NCBI GenBank assembly: GCA_050741255.1
Contig: JBOIEQ010000024.1
Span: 1 to 37,033, forward strand
Direction of reading: 5' to 3'
DNA length: 37,033 bases
From: CAZXNF01 sp050741255
GTDB taxonomy: Bacteria; Pseudomonadota; Gammaproteobacteria; Burkholderiales; SG8-41
Shown in pieces: positions 1-8,203 of the stretch; position 1 is the first letter of the stretch; every line of letters begins with the position of its first letter. Made by a program: the position numbers and the translations under genes. The notes below the pieces were generated by a model that made no database searches, was not told the origin of the DNA, and saw only the letters and a program-made list of their open reading frames with translations.

Positions 1-30
1 CAATGGATTCCCGCCTGCGCGGGAATGACG
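1..30. repeat. REP-like palindrome (partial, at window edge)
   Basis: The stem ATTCCCGC (7-14), loop CTGC, GCGGGAAT (19-26) is flanked by TGGA on the left and TGACG on the right. It matches the right half of the paired palindrome at 11889-11942, so the left half probably lies outside the window. Like that copy, it begins within a few bases of the stop codon of a minus-strand gene (stop at 33). It is probably a dispersed intergenic repeat that may also protect or terminate the transcript. Confidence 0.7.
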
Positions 31-32
31 AA

Positions 33-884
33 CTAAAGCCGCGGGTCGTCGTGCCCGGTCGCGCGGCCCGTGTCGGCGGTGCGCGATGCCTCCGTCGCCA
101 CCGGCAGCGTCACGCCGAGTTCCTTCGCGAGTTCCAGCACCAGATGCAGGTCCTTGCGCATGTTGGGCAGCGGTGCATCGGGCGCCGTCGCATTCAGCAT
201 GTCCTTCCAGCGCGGGCCGAGGTCGTGCCACAACTGCAGCACGCTGCTGTTGGCGATGCCCGCCTTCAAAATCTGCTTCATCACGTCCGGATCCACGCCG
301 GCCCTGGCCCCCAGCGACAACCCTTCCAGCAGCGCCATCACGTTGGTGGCGAACACGAGCTGGTGCGCGAGTTTGGCCGCCTGCCCGGCGCCGACATCCC
401 CGGCGAGCGTGATCTGGTTCGCAAAGGTTTCGAGCGCGGGCCGCGCGCGTTCGAGCGTGGCGGGGGCGCCGCCGACCATCAGGCTCAGCGTACCGTCGTA
501 GGCGGCGAGGTAGCCGCCGGAGATCGGGATGTCGAGCGTCTCACCGCCTTTGGCCGCGATGGCCTTTGCCGTGTCGCGCACCACGGCCGGTGTCAGTGTG
601 CTGCCGATGGCGACGATGGTGCCGGGCTGCAGGGTTTCCAGGATGCCGCCCGGGCCGGACACGATGGCGTCGGTCTGCGCCTGGTCGGACACGAGGCTCA
701 CGATCAGTTCGCTGTGCTTCGCGACCTCCGCGGGTGTTGCGCAGGCGATGGCGCCGGCAGTCTTCAACGCGGCCACCGGTTCCGCGCGCACGTCGAACAC
801 CGCGACCCCAAAGCCCGCCTTGAGCAGACGCTCGGCGACCGGCTTGCCGAGGACGCCGAGGCCGATGACGCCAGTGGATTTCAT
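33..884 (-). CDS. NAD(P)-dependent oxidoreductase, 3-hydroxyisobutyrate dehydrogenase-like
   Basis: The 283-residue product belongs to the 6-phosphogluconate/3-hydroxyisobutyrate dehydrogenase superfamily, cytosolic enzymes that oxidise beta-hydroxyacids with NAD(P). The N-terminal Rossmann motif GVIGLGVLG lies at residues 5-13. The substrate loop DIPISGG (118-124) and the catalytic lysine in GAGQAAKLAHQ (K171) are present, and length is normal. The usual Asn-Asn after the lysine (KLxNN) is replaced by His-Gln, so substrate handling may differ. I chose the ATG at 884 because it overlaps the stop of the upstream Bug gene as ATGA and gives the Rossmann fold a normal start; the open frame further upstream is a shadow of the Bug gene. 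Translational coupling suggests uptake and oxidation of one hydroxyacid. The exact substrate (tartronate semialdehyde, 3-hydroxyisobutyrate or other) cannot be told. Confidence 0.9.
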   Translation of the reverse strand: MKSTGVIGLGVLGKPVAERLLKAGFGVAVFDVRAEPVAALKTAGAIACATPAEVAKHSELIVSLVSDQAQTDAIVSGPGGILETLQPGTIVAIGSTLTPAVVRDTAKAIAAKGGETLDIPISGGYLAAYDGTLSLMVGGAPATLERARPALETFANQITLAGDVGAGQAAKLAHQLVFATNVMALLEGLSLGARAGVDPDVMKQILKAGIANSSVLQLWHDLGPRWKDMLNATAPDAPLPNMRKDLHLVLELAKELGVTLPVATEASRTADTGRATGHDDPRL

Positions 885-1861
885 TCCGCCTTGATCCCGG
901 CCTCTTTGATGACCTTGGCGTAACGCACGATTTCGGCGCGCAGGAAGGCGCCGAAATCCTCCGGCGTGCTGCCGATGATGTCCACGCCCATGCCGACCAG
1001 CCGCTCCTTTGTTTCGGGCTGGTTCACCACCCGCACGATGTCGCGCTGGATGCGCGTCGCCAGTTCCGGCGGCATCCCGGCGGGGCCGAGCACGGCGGTC
1101 CAGGTGGCGATCGAATAGCCCTTGATGCCGGATTCGGCCACCGTCGGGATCCCGGGCGCGAGCGGCGAGCGCGTCGACGACGTGTTGGCGAGGCCGCGCA
1201 GTTTGCCCGCGTTCACGTACGGCACGGCCACGGGCAGGTTGCCGAACATGATCGGGATCTGGCCGCCGATGGTGTCGGTGAGCGCCGGGTTCTCGCCTTT
1301 GTACGGCACGTGGTTCATCTTGACGCCGAGCGCCGCGGACAGCAGTTCTCCCGCCATGTGCGGGGAAGAACCGATGCCGCCCGAGCCGAAGGTCAGCGAG
1401 TTCGGCGGACTTTTCTTCGCCAGGATCACGAACTCGCTGAAGGTTTTCGGCGGAAACGACGGATGCACCACCATCAGCAGCGGCGAGGAGCCCGCGAGTG
1501 TGATCGGCGTGAAGTCCTTCGCCGGGTCGTAGGGTGCCTTGCCGAAGAGCGCCGGTGCGACCGCGATGCTGGTCTGCGGCGTCACGAGCAGCGTGTAGCC
1601 GTCGGGGGCGCTCTTCGCGGCGAGTTCGCCCGCGATCATGCCGCTCGCGCCGGGCCGGTTGTCGACGACGACGGTCTGTCCCCACGCTTCACCGAGTTTT
1701 TGCGCGAGGATGCGAGCCACGAGGTCGGTGTTGCCGCCGGGGGCGAAGCCGACCAGGATGCGCCCGGACTTGGCCGGGAAGTTCTGCGCCAGGACGCCGC
1801 CTGCGGCGGTGGCCAGCCCGATGGCAAGCGCGCAGGTGCGCGCAATGTTTGACGTATTCAT
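881..1861 (-). CDS. Bug/TctC-family tripartite tricarboxylate transporter substrate-binding protein
   Basis: A 326-residue periplasmic binding protein. It has a signal peptide (residues 1-25, ending VLAQ) and then the Bug core: FAPGGNTDLVAR, VVVDNRPGASG, APDGYTLL, PYDPAKDF and VPYKGENPALTD. Bug proteins bind small carboxylates or amino acids and deliver them to TctAB permeases; no permease is encoded here. A good ribosome site (GGAGG) precedes the ATG. It is the first gene of a pair with the 3-hydroxyisobutyrate-dehydrogenase-like gene, whose start overlaps its stop by four bases. It is divergent from the SYLF gene across 167 bp, where promoters for both must lie, though I recognise no strong -35/-10 pair. 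The ligand is unknown. Confidence 0.93.
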   Translation of the reverse strand: MNTSNIARTCALAIGLATAAGGVLAQNFPAKSGRILVGFAPGGNTDLVARILAQKLGEAWGQTVVVDNRPGASGMIAGELAAKSAPDGYTLLVTPQTSIAVAPALFGKAPYDPAKDFTPITLAGSSPLLMVVHPSFPPKTFSEFVILAKKSPPNSLTFGSGGIGSSPHMAGELLSAALGVKMNHVPYKGENPALTDTIGGQIPIMFGNLPVAVPYVNAGKLRGLANTSSTRSPLAPGIPTVAESGIKGYSIATWTAVLGPAGMPPELATRIQRDIVRVVNQPETKERLVGMGVDIIGSTPEDFGAFLRAEIVRYAKVIKEAGIKAE

Positions 1862-2028
1862 GGTTTCCTCCGGTGCTGCATTGTTATTGGCGTGCGGGGA
1901 CGTGGATTGTCCGAAGCGCCCGCGGCACTGTCAATCCGTCCCTTGCGCGCCGGCACGCTGCTCCCGGCGCGGTTCGGTGGGACAATGCTCCTTTCCGGTG
2001 TCGCCGGACATACCAAGGGAGAGGCAGC

Positions 2029-2574
2029 ATGAACATTTCCACCGTACGGATGGGGGTGGCCGCACTGGCCATCGTGCTGGGCAGTGCGCCGGCGTTTGCC
2101 GCCACCAAGGCCGAACTGAACAGTGGCGGTGCCCGGGCGCTCAACAAGCTGGTGGCCAAAGTGCCGGCCGCGAAGGCGCTGAACGAGAAGGCTGTCGCAG
2201 TGCTGGTGTTTCCCAGCATCACCAAGGCCGGCCTGATGATCGGCGGCCAGTACGGCGAGGGCGTCCTGTTGAAGGGAGGCAAGCCGGTCGCTTACTACAG
2301 CACCGCGGGCGCTTCGTACGGGCTGCAGGCCGGCGCGCAGAAATACGGCTATGCCATGTTCTTCATGAACGAAAAATCGCTCGATTCGCTGAACAACGCG
2401 GAAGGCTTCGAGGTCGGTGTCGGTCCCAGCATCGTGGTGGTGGACGAGGGCATGGGCAAGTCCACGACCTCCACGACGGCGATGAACGACATCTATGCGT
2501 TCATCTTCAGCCAGAAGGGCCTGATGGCGGGTTTGGGCCTGCAGGGCAACAAGATTACCAAGCTCAAGAAGTAG
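2029..2574 (+). CDS. SYLF-domain (YSC84-like) lipid-binding protein, exported
   Basis: A 181-residue protein with a signal peptide (1-24, cleavage after AFA) followed by a SYLF/Ysc84 domain: KAVAVLVFPSITKAGLMIGGQYGEG, a Tyr-Tyr-Ser turn near residue 85 and a C-terminal FSQKGLMAGLGLQG. These are hallmarks of the family (COG2930), which binds phospholipid in eukaryotes and is secreted or periplasmic in bacteria with a poorly known role. It lacks the Cys of a lipobox. Length is typical. A ribosome site (GGGAGAGG) sits at 2017-2024. The stop codon overlaps the GTG start of the next Bug gene by one base (TAGTG), so the two are probably cotranslated; no functional link between them is established. 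Confidence 0.9.
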   Translation: MNISTVRMGVAALAIVLGSAPAFAATKAELNSGGARALNKLVAKVPAAKALNEKAVAVLVFPSITKAGLMIGGQYGEGVLLKGGKPVAYYSTAGASYGLQAGAQKYGYAMFFMNEKSLDSLNNAEGFEVGVGPSIVVVDEGMGKSTTSTTAMNDIYAFIFSQKGLMAGLGLQGNKITKLKK

Positions 2575-3557
2575 TGCTGCGCGCCGCGGTAGTTGGGGCG
2601 CCGTTCGCGCTGCTGATCGCGGCCGGTTTGGGCGCGCCGGCGCACGCGCAGAGCGCCGGCGCTTATCCGGTCAAGTCGATCCGGGTGGTGGTGCCGTACC
2701 CGCCGAGCGGCGGCAACGACATCATCGCCCGGCTCGCGACGGACGAACTGACGCGCCGACTCGGCCAGCAGGTGGTGGTGGACAACCGCCCCGGCGGCAG
2801 CACAACGGTAGGGGCGGAGATCGTCGCCAGGGCTGCACCCGACGGCTACACGCTGCTGGCGACGAGCCACACCACCTTCGCGATCATGCCCAACCTGCGG
2901 CCGAAACTGCCGTACGACGCGCAGAAGGACTTCGCGCCGGTCGCGTTGCTGGCGTCGCAGTCCTTCGTGCTGGTGCTGCACCCGTCGGTGCCCGCCACCA
3001 CGGTCAGGCAGTTGATCGCGCTGGCGAAGGCGCAACCAGGCCAGCTCACGTTCGCCTCGGCGGGCGTGGGTACCGGCACCCATTTCTCCGGCGAGCAGCT
3101 GAAGGTGCTGGCGGGCATCGACCTCCGGCACATTCCGTACAAGGGTACCGGCCCGGCGCTGAACGATCTCATGGGCGGGCATGTTTCGATGGGCTTCGCC
3201 AGCGTCGCGGCGTCCGGCGGTTTCGCGAAGCAGGGCCGGCTGCGCATGGTCGCGGTCACCGGCGCGAAACGCTCGGCGGCGGCGCCCGAACTGCCCACGA
3301 TCGGTGAAAGCGTGCCCGGCTACGAGATGACGCCGTGGAACGCGCTCTTCGCGCCGCGCGGCACGCCGCCCGCGGTCATCGAGCGGCTGAACAGGGAACT
3401 GGTGACGGGATTCCAGTCGCCGGAGATGAAGGCGAGGCTGGCGCCGCTCGGCTACGACCAGGAGGCCAGCACGCCGCAGCAACTGGCCGAGCACATCCGC
3501 GTGGAGCTCGTGCGCTACGAGAAACTCATCAAGGCGGTCGGGTTCAAGGACGAATAG
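2574..3557 (+). CDS. Bug/TctC-family substrate-binding protein (GTG start)
   Basis: Residues 1-25 form a signal peptide (MLRAAVVGAPFALLIAAG, ending AHAQ), followed by VVPYPPSGGNDIIAR, VVVDNRPGGS, APDGYTLLATS and IPYKGTGPALNDLM. The first-loop motif is PPSGG rather than the usual PPGG, a one-residue change next to the ligand pocket. No ATG fits upstream of the signal sequence. The GTG at 2574, overlapping the SYLF stop, is the only start giving a proper signal peptide (327 residues). The same-strand neighbour at 3590 is another Bug, 32 bp downstream, so SYLF-Bug-Bug are likely one transcript. The ligand is unknown and there is no TctA/TctB nearby. Confidence 0.88.
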   Translation: MLRAAVVGAPFALLIAAGLGAPAHAQSAGAYPVKSIRVVVPYPPSGGNDIIARLATDELTRRLGQQVVVDNRPGGSTTVGAEIVARAAPDGYTLLATSHTTFAIMPNLRPKLPYDAQKDFAPVALLASQSFVLVLHPSVPATTVRQLIALAKAQPGQLTFASAGVGTGTHFSGEQLKVLAGIDLRHIPYKGTGPALNDLMGGHVSMGFASVAASGGFAKQGRLRMVAVTGAKRSAAAPELPTIGESVPGYEMTPWNALFAPRGTPPAVIERLNRELVTGFQSPEMKARLAPLGYDQEASTPQQLAEHIRVELVRYEKLIKAVGFKDE

Positions 3558-3589
3558 ACAGGGTCCGCCGGTGCGGGCAGGAGGAGAAA

Positions 3590-4570
3590 ATGCGGTATCG
3601 ATGGTTTACGTTCGCCGTGGTGACGGCGGCGCTGGCGGCAAACGGTGCGCAGGCGGCCGCACCCGCCAGACTCGATTACCCCGTGCGCCCCGTCCGCTTC
3701 ATCGTCGGCCAGACGCCGGGCGGCAACGCCGACTTCATCGCGCGCGTGATCGCGGGGGAGTTGAGCAAGCGCTTCGGCCAGCAGTTCATCGTCGAGAACC
3801 GGGGCGGGGCGAGTGGCATGATCGCCGCGGAGCTCACCGTGCGGGCGCCGCCGGATGGGCACACCCTGCTGCTCGCCGCCAGCTCCTTCACGGTGAACCC
3901 CAGCCTCTACAGCAAGATGCCCTACGATCCGCTGGTCGACCTCGCGCCCATCACGCGGCCGGCGCTGGCGCCCAACATCCTGGTCGTCAATCCCAACCTG
4001 CCGGTGCGCACCATCAAGGACCTGATCGACCTCGCCAAGGCAAAGCCGGGCCAGCTCAACTTCGGTTCGTCCGGCCAGGGTGGCTCGCCGCATCTCGCGG
4101 GCGAGATGTTCAACCTGATGGCAGGCGTCGACATGCGCCACGTGCCGTACAAGGGCGCCGCGGCTTCACTGACCGACCTGATCGCGGGCCAGATCCAGTT
4201 GAGCTTCGCGAGCATGCCGTCCGTGATCGCCCACGTGCGCAGCAACCGTCTGCGCGGTGTGGCGGTCACCACGCTCACGCGCTCGCCACTGGCGCCGGAT
4301 CTGCCGACCGTCGCGGAGTCGGGCCTGCCGGGCTTCGAAACCAGCGCCTGGCAGGGCATCTTCGCGCCGCGCCAGACGCCGCAGGCACTGATCCTGCTGC
4401 TGAACGGCGAGATCACGAAGATCGTGAATGCGCCGGACGTGAAGAAGCAGCTGTCGGCGGAAGGCGCGGAACCCGTCGCCAACACGCCGGAGGAATTCGC
4501 GAAGTGGCTGCGCGCGGACATCGCGCGCTGGGCGAAGGTGGTGAAGGCGGCGAACGTGCGGGTGGAGTAG
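3590..4570 (+). CDS. Bug/TctC-family substrate-binding protein
   Basis: A 326-residue Bug protein whose signal peptide ends near residue 22 (AQA). The mature part carries IVGQTPGGNADFIAR, FIVENRGGASGMI, PPDGHTLLLA, MPYDPLVDLAPI and VPYKGAAASLTDL. It has GQTPGG where most of the Bugs here have PFxPGG, so its pocket loop is divergent. GAGGAG directly before the ATG is a strong ribosome site and decides this start over the longer open frame. It is the last gene of the SYLF-Bug-Bug unit, closed by two tandem hairpins at 4571-4617. The closing segment KVVKAANV is the usual Bug C-terminal helix. Confidence 0.92.
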   Translation: MRYRWFTFAVVTAALAANGAQAAAPARLDYPVRPVRFIVGQTPGGNADFIARVIAGELSKRFGQQFIVENRGGASGMIAAELTVRAPPDGHTLLLAASSFTVNPSLYSKMPYDPLVDLAPITRPALAPNILVVNPNLPVRTIKDLIDLAKAKPGQLNFGSSGQGGSPHLAGEMFNLMAGVDMRHVPYKGAAASLTDLIAGQIQLSFASMPSVIAHVRSNRLRGVAVTTLTRSPLAPDLPTVAESGLPGFETSAWQGIFAPRQTPQALILLLNGEITKIVNAPDVKKQLSAEGAEPVANTPEEFAKWLRADIARWAKVVKAANVRVE

Positions 4571-4617
4571 GACCCCGCTTGAGCGGGGTCAACCCGCGCT
4601 CACCAGCGGGCGCGGGT
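4571..4617 (+). terminator. Two tandem hairpins ending the SYLF-Bug-Bug unit
   Basis: GACCCCGCT-TG-AGCGGGGTC (4571-4590) is a perfect 9-bp stem starting right after the stop codon. A second stem pairs ACCCGCGC (4592-4599) with GCGCGGGT (4610-4617). There is no U-tract, so this is either a weak intrinsic terminator or a 3' stabilising structure. Confidence 0.55.
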
Positions 4618-4637
4618 CATGGCCTCCAGGGCCGCGG

Positions 4638-4670
4638 TTGACCATCGTTCCGCCGGCCCGCCTGTACAAT
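4638..4670 (+). promoter_or_regulatory. Candidate promoter for the histidine kinase, possibly leaderless
   Basis: TACAAT (4665-4670) is a good -10 box. A TTGACC lies at 4638-4643, but the 21-bp spacing is longer than normal. The A of the kinase ATG (4678) is 8 bases after the -10, where transcription would start, and no Shine-Dalgarno is visible. The messenger may be leaderless. Confidence 0.4.
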
Positions 4671-4677
4671 CTCCGCC

Positions 4678-6168
4678 ATGATTGCAGTGCTGCGGCAACG
4701 GTGGGTACCCTGGTTGTTCGCGTGGGCAGGGCTGGTGCTGACCGGTGCACTGCTCATCGTCCGCATCGACATCGCGCAGCGACGCGAACTTTTTCAATCC
4801 AGTGCGGAGGTCGCGCACCGCCAGCTCAGCCAGCGCGCCGTGCAGCACGAGGCGATCCTGGCCACGCTGGTGTTGATGAGCGACCGGCCGGCCGGTGGTA
4901 CCCGGCCCGGCGGCCCGCATCCCGAGCAACGCCTTCCCGGCTTCTATCCGCAGGTGCTCTCGGTGCTGCGCCGCGACCGCGGCGAGCACTGGCCGGAACC
5001 GGCGCTGGAAGCAGCCGAGGCCGTGTCGCGGGCGGAGCGCCGCCCGGCGCTCGGACCGGTGGATGCGGGGCGCGGACAGTATTTCCTGGTGCTGGCCGGC
5101 GAGCCGCTCAGCTTCGCGCTGCGCATCGACGTTGCCCAGATGGTGCCCTGGGCCGAGTGGCCGCTGCCGCGCGCGGGTCCGGTGCGCGCGACGCTGCGCC
5201 ATGGGGCCGATCGCATCGAACTTCAGCCCGGACAGCCGGCGGCAGCGCAACCGGCCGGACTCACCGAAGGGTTCGTTTTCGCCAAACCGCTGGCCACGAC
5301 TGGCCAGCCGTTCGAACTGCGCATTTCCCTGGCGGTGGGCCCGGCGCAGTGGCCATGGGGCTGGCTGTTCGCCTGGACCCTGCTGTCGGCCGCCGCGCTC
5401 ACCGCACTGGCGGCCTGGCTGCACGGCCGGCGCGAACGCCGGCGCGCCGAGGAACTGCTGCGCGTCGGTCGCGTGGCGCGGCTCAACACGCTGGGCGAAC
5501 TGGCGGGCGGGATCGCGCACGAACTGAACCAGCCACTGGCGGCGGTGCTCGCCAATACCCGCGCGGCGCAGCGGATGCTCGCCGAGGAGCAGCCCGACGC
5601 GGCGACCGCGGGCGAGGCGATGACGCAGGCGGCCACCCAGGCACGGCGCGCCGCCGACGTTCTGGCGCGGCTGCGGCGCCTGTGCGAAGCGCCGGACAAG
5701 ACCCAGCCGCGGCAGGCCGTGCGCCTGGAGAGCACCGCGCGCGGCGTGCTGGATCTGCTTGAACCGGAGCTGCGACGCCGCGGCATCGCCGTCGCACTGG
5801 AGGGGCAGGCGCCACCCGTGATGGCCGATCCCGTGGCGCTCGAACAGATCGTCCATAACCTGGTCGGTAACGCGGTACAGGCCCTGGAAGAGACCGCGGC
5901 GGGCGAACGCCGGCTGCGCGTTGATGTCACGTCCGGCGAAGGGCGCGGCAGGATCAGCGTGCGCGACAACGGCCCGGGGATGCCTGCGGACGTCCTGCAG
6001 CATGTATTCGAGCCGTTCTTCACGACGCGGCGCGGCGGGCTCGGGCTCGGCCTCAGCCTGTGCGAAACGCTCGCGCAGACGATGGACGGCACACTGACCG
6101 CGCATAACATTGCGCCGCACGGGGCCGAGTTCCGGCTTTCACTGCCGCTGGCAAAGGTGGCGTCATGA
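4678..6168 (+). CDS. Membrane sensor histidine kinase
   Basis: A 496-residue two-component kinase. Transmembrane helices lie at about residues 9-28 and 226-248 and enclose a periplasmic sensor of about 200 residues with no family I recognise. The H-box ELAGGIAHELNQPLAAVLAN follows, with phosphoacceptor H281, and this type is common in FixL/DctB-like kinases. The ATPase domain has an N-box (HNLVGNAVQALEE), a G1 box (VRDNGPGMP), an F box (FEPFFTTR) and a G2 box (GGLGLGLSLCETLA). There is no PAS domain. The stop overlaps the regulator's start as ATGA (6165-6168), so kinase and FixJ-type regulator are a pair. The sensor probably detects a periplasmic or membrane signal. Neighbouring Bug genes make a carboxylate signal possible, but that is inference. 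Confidence 0.92.
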   Translation: MIAVLRQRWVPWLFAWAGLVLTGALLIVRIDIAQRRELFQSSAEVAHRQLSQRAVQHEAILATLVLMSDRPAGGTRPGGPHPEQRLPGFYPQVLSVLRRDRGEHWPEPALEAAEAVSRAERRPALGPVDAGRGQYFLVLAGEPLSFALRIDVAQMVPWAEWPLPRAGPVRATLRHGADRIELQPGQPAAAQPAGLTEGFVFAKPLATTGQPFELRISLAVGPAQWPWGWLFAWTLLSAAALTALAAWLHGRRERRRAEELLRVGRVARLNTLGELAGGIAHELNQPLAAVLANTRAAQRMLAEEQPDAATAGEAMTQAATQARRAADVLARLRRLCEAPDKTQPRQAVRLESTARGVLDLLEPELRRRGIAVALEGQAPPVMADPVALEQIVHNLVGNAVQALEETAAGERRLRVDVTSGEGRGRISVRDNGPGMPADVLQHVFEPFFTTRRGGLGLGLSLCETLAQTMDGTLTAHNIAPHGAEFRLSLPLAKVAS

Positions 6169-6797
6169 GTTCCAGTTCCATTTCCCCGCTGATCCATCTC
6201 GTTGACGATGACGAGGCGGTCCGCTCGAGCCTGGCCCTGTTGATCGGCACGGTCGGCCTGCGTGTGGCCACCTGGAAGGATCCGCAGGATTTTCTCGACG
6301 GCTTCGATCGTGAGGCCATCGGCGCCGTGATACTGGACGTCCGCATGCCCAGCCTGAGCGGTCCGACCGTGCTCGACCTGATGCGCGAGCAGGGCGCGGA
6401 CCAGCCGGTCATCCTGCTGACCGGACACGGCACGATCGAGATGTGCCGGCGGGCGTTCAAGGCCGGGGCCGTCGAATTCCTTGAAAAGCCCGTGGATGAC
6501 GAGCCGCTCCTCGAGGCCATCCACAATGCCGTGCGCGCGCACGTGCAGTCGCGGGAACGCCATGCCGCCGACCGCGAAGCCCGCGAGCGCTACGCCACCC
6601 TGTCCGGACGCGAGCGCGACGTGCTGGCGCTGGTGGTCGAGGGGCTCACCAACAAGGAAATCGCCCGCGCGCTGGCGCTCTCGCCGCGCACCGTAGAGAC
6701 CCATCGCGCCCACCTCTCCGAAAAGCTGCAGGCCGAGTCCCTGGCGCAGCTGATCCGCCGTTACGCCGCCCTGGTCGACGAGACGGCGGCCCGGTAG
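6165..6797 (+). CDS. FixJ-type response regulator (REC plus LuxR/GerE HTH)
   Basis: A 210-residue regulator. The receiver domain (about 8-125) has the acidic pocket VDDDE (13-17), phosphoacceptor D58 in VILDVRMP, the threonine of ILLTGHG and the lysine of EKPVDDE. The C-terminal domain (about 145-205) is LuxR/GerE type: LSGRERDVLALVVEGLTNKE, then SPRTVETHRAHL. This is the FixJ/NarL arrangement, which activates transcription when phosphorylated by the partner kinase encoded just upstream. The tandem repeat at 6792-6811, over its own stop codon and upstream of the GlcG-like gene, is a candidate binding site, making the GlcG-ankyrin pair its most likely local target. Confidence 0.94.
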   Translation: MSSSSISPLIHLVDDDEAVRSSLALLIGTVGLRVATWKDPQDFLDGFDREAIGAVILDVRMPSLSGPTVLDLMREQGADQPVILLTGHGTIEMCRRAFKAGAVEFLEKPVDDEPLLEAIHNAVRAHVQSRERHAADREARERYATLSGRERDVLALVVEGLTNKEIARALALSPRTVETHRAHLSEKLQAESLAQLIRRYAALVDETAAR

Positions 6798-6811
6798 TTC
6801 TCGGTAGTTGT
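6792..6811 (+). promoter_or_regulatory. Tandem 10-bp direct repeats, candidate regulator site
   Basis: CGGTAGTTCT (6792-6801) is followed directly by CGGTAGTTGT (6802-6811): nine of ten bases agree, with one helical turn between copies. They overlap the regulator's stop codon and lie about 100 bp before the GlcG-like gene, a usual place for activator binding. I see no convincing -35/-10 pair downstream. Confidence 0.35.
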
Positions 6812-6911
6812 ACGGATGCCCGGGCGGGCGTGCACGGATGCCGCGCGCGGCCGCAGCTGTCTACAGTGACGCCGTGGCCAGAACCGGGCCGCCATCCAAC
6901 GGAGAACCCTC

Positions 6912-7403
6912 ATGAAGAACCTCGCAAAACTCGCCCTCATCGCCGCAGCCGTGACGAGCTCCCTCGCCCATGCCCAGGCCGTGCGTACGGAAAAGAACAT
7001 ATCGCTGGAGCTGGCCAACCAGATCGCCGCCGCCGGCGTCGCGGCCTGCCAGGCCAACGGTTACGCCGTCGCCGTCACCGTGGTCGACCGCGCCGGCATC
7101 ACGCGTGCCGTGCATCGGGCCGACAACGCCGGTGCGCACACGCTCGGCGCCAGCCTGCAAAAAGCCTGGACCTCGGCGTCCGCAAAGAACAACACGCTCG
7201 CCATGATGGAAATCGCGCAGAAGAACCCCGGCGCCGCCAATCTCGTCAACATCCCCGGCTTTCTGCTGCTCGGCGGCGGCGTGCCGGTGCGGGTGGGCAA
7301 CGAGGTGATCGGCGCGGTCGGCATCGGCGGTGCGCCCAGCGGGCAGATCGACGAACAGTGCGCGATGGCCGCGCTCGACAAAGTCAAAGACCAGCTGAAA
7401 TGA
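6912..7403 (+). CDS. GlcG/HbpS-family (DUF336) exported protein
   Basis: A 163-residue protein. Residues 1-22 are a signal peptide (ending AHAQ). The rest is a GlcG/HbpS domain: AGVAACQANGYAVAVTVVDRAG, the loop with HRADNAGAHTLGAS, then GFLLLGGGVPVR and EVIGAVGIGGAP. Family members bind haem or small ligands; HbpS in Streptomyces is a sensor accessory protein, and exported forms occur beside periplasmic dehydrogenases. A ribosome site (GGAG) precedes the ATG. The stop overlaps the ankyrin gene's start as ATGA. Its position after a kinase-regulator pair fits either a regulated target or an extracytoplasmic accessory sensor; the sequence alone does not decide. Confidence 0.9.
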   Translation: MKNLAKLALIAAAVTSSLAHAQAVRTEKNISLELANQIAAAGVAACQANGYAVAVTVVDRAGITRAVHRADNAGAHTLGASLQKAWTSASAKNNTLAMMEIAQKNPGAANLVNIPGFLLLGGGVPVRVGNEVIGAVGIGGAPSGQIDEQCAMAALDKVKDQLK

Positions 7404-8092
7404 GCAAGCTGCGCACGGTATTGCTGGCCTTCGCGCTGGCGGCCGCCGCGCACCCGGCGGCGGCACAGGTGCCGCCGTCGCCTGCCGAGGTGGCGGCGTA
7501 TCGCGGGATGCACGCGGCGGCCCACCAGGGCGACGTGGCGACGATCGCGCGGCTGGCGGCCGAATCGCCCGCCCAGCTCGAATCCCGCGATCCGCACGGG
7601 CGCACGCCGCTGCATGTGGCCACGTTTGCGCGCCAGCGGGGCGCCGTTCAGGCCCTGCTGAAAAGCGGCGCCAATCATGCGGCGCTGGAGGCGGGCCGCT
7701 ACGATGCGGTGACGATCGCCGCGGTCGCCAACGACGAGAAAACCCTGCGGCTGCTGCTGGCCGCGGGCGCCAGCGCATCGCTCGTCACCAGCCGCTACGA
7801 TGGAACGGCGCTGATTGCCGCGGCACACCTCGGACACAGCGGGGTCGTGCGGCAGCTGATCGTCGCCGGCGCGCCGCTCGACCACGTCAACAATCTGCAC
7901 TGGACGGCGCTGGTCGAGGCGATCGTGCTGGGCGATGGCGGTCCCCGCCACCAGGAAACCCTGCAGGCCCTGCTCGATGCGGGTGCCAGTACCGCGCTCA
8001 CCGACCGCGAAGGCCGCACGCCGTTGCAGTTGGCGCGGGTGCGCGGTTACGAACCCATGGTGCGCGCACTGCTTGCGCGCGGCGCCCACTGA
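7400..8092 (+). CDS. Exported ankyrin-repeat protein
   Basis: A 230-residue protein with a signal peptide (1-23, ending AAAQ) and about five ankyrin repeats. Clear units are DPHGRTPLHVATFARQRGAV, a degenerate one around YDAVTIAAVAND, then YDGTALIAAAHLGHSGVV, LHWTALVEAIVLGDG and DREGRTPLQLARVRGYEPMV. Ankyrin arrays bind other proteins, and periplasmic ones are often paired with enzymes or stress proteins (for example AnkB with catalase). The four-base overlap with the GlcG-like gene makes that protein the likely partner. The gene is convergent with the lipoprotein gene at 8204. Confidence 0.9.
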   Translation: MSKLRTVLLAFALAAAAHPAAAQVPPSPAEVAAYRGMHAAAHQGDVATIARLAAESPAQLESRDPHGRTPLHVATFARQRGAVQALLKSGANHAALEAGRYDAVTIAAVANDEKTLRLLLAAGASASLVTSRYDGTALIAAAHLGHSGVVRQLIVAGAPLDHVNNLHWTALVEAIVLGDGGPRHQETLQALLDAGASTALTDREGRTPLQLARVRGYEPMVRALLARGAH

Positions 8093-8203
8093 CGTCAAGC
8101 CGGACCGTGGACGGAAGCGCAATCAAGGGAAGGTCGTTGAATAAATGGGTGCGGGCGCCCTGGGAGAACGGCGCTCAGGCCCGCTTTAATTTCCCCATGG
8201 TCT

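Noticed and set aside
881..884. ATGA overlaps (also at 6165, 7400, 32273) as possible frameshifts or broken genes
   Set aside because: Each joins two complete, unrelated proteins; they are ordinary translational coupling.
1638..2573. N-terminal extension of the Bug gene ending at 3557
   Set aside because: It runs antisense to another Bug and out of phase with the SYLF gene. A signal peptide begins only at GTG 2574.
4600..6120. 506-codon open frame on the minus strand
   Set aside because: Antisense to the histidine kinase, which has all its conserved boxes; the reverse translation shows no domain.
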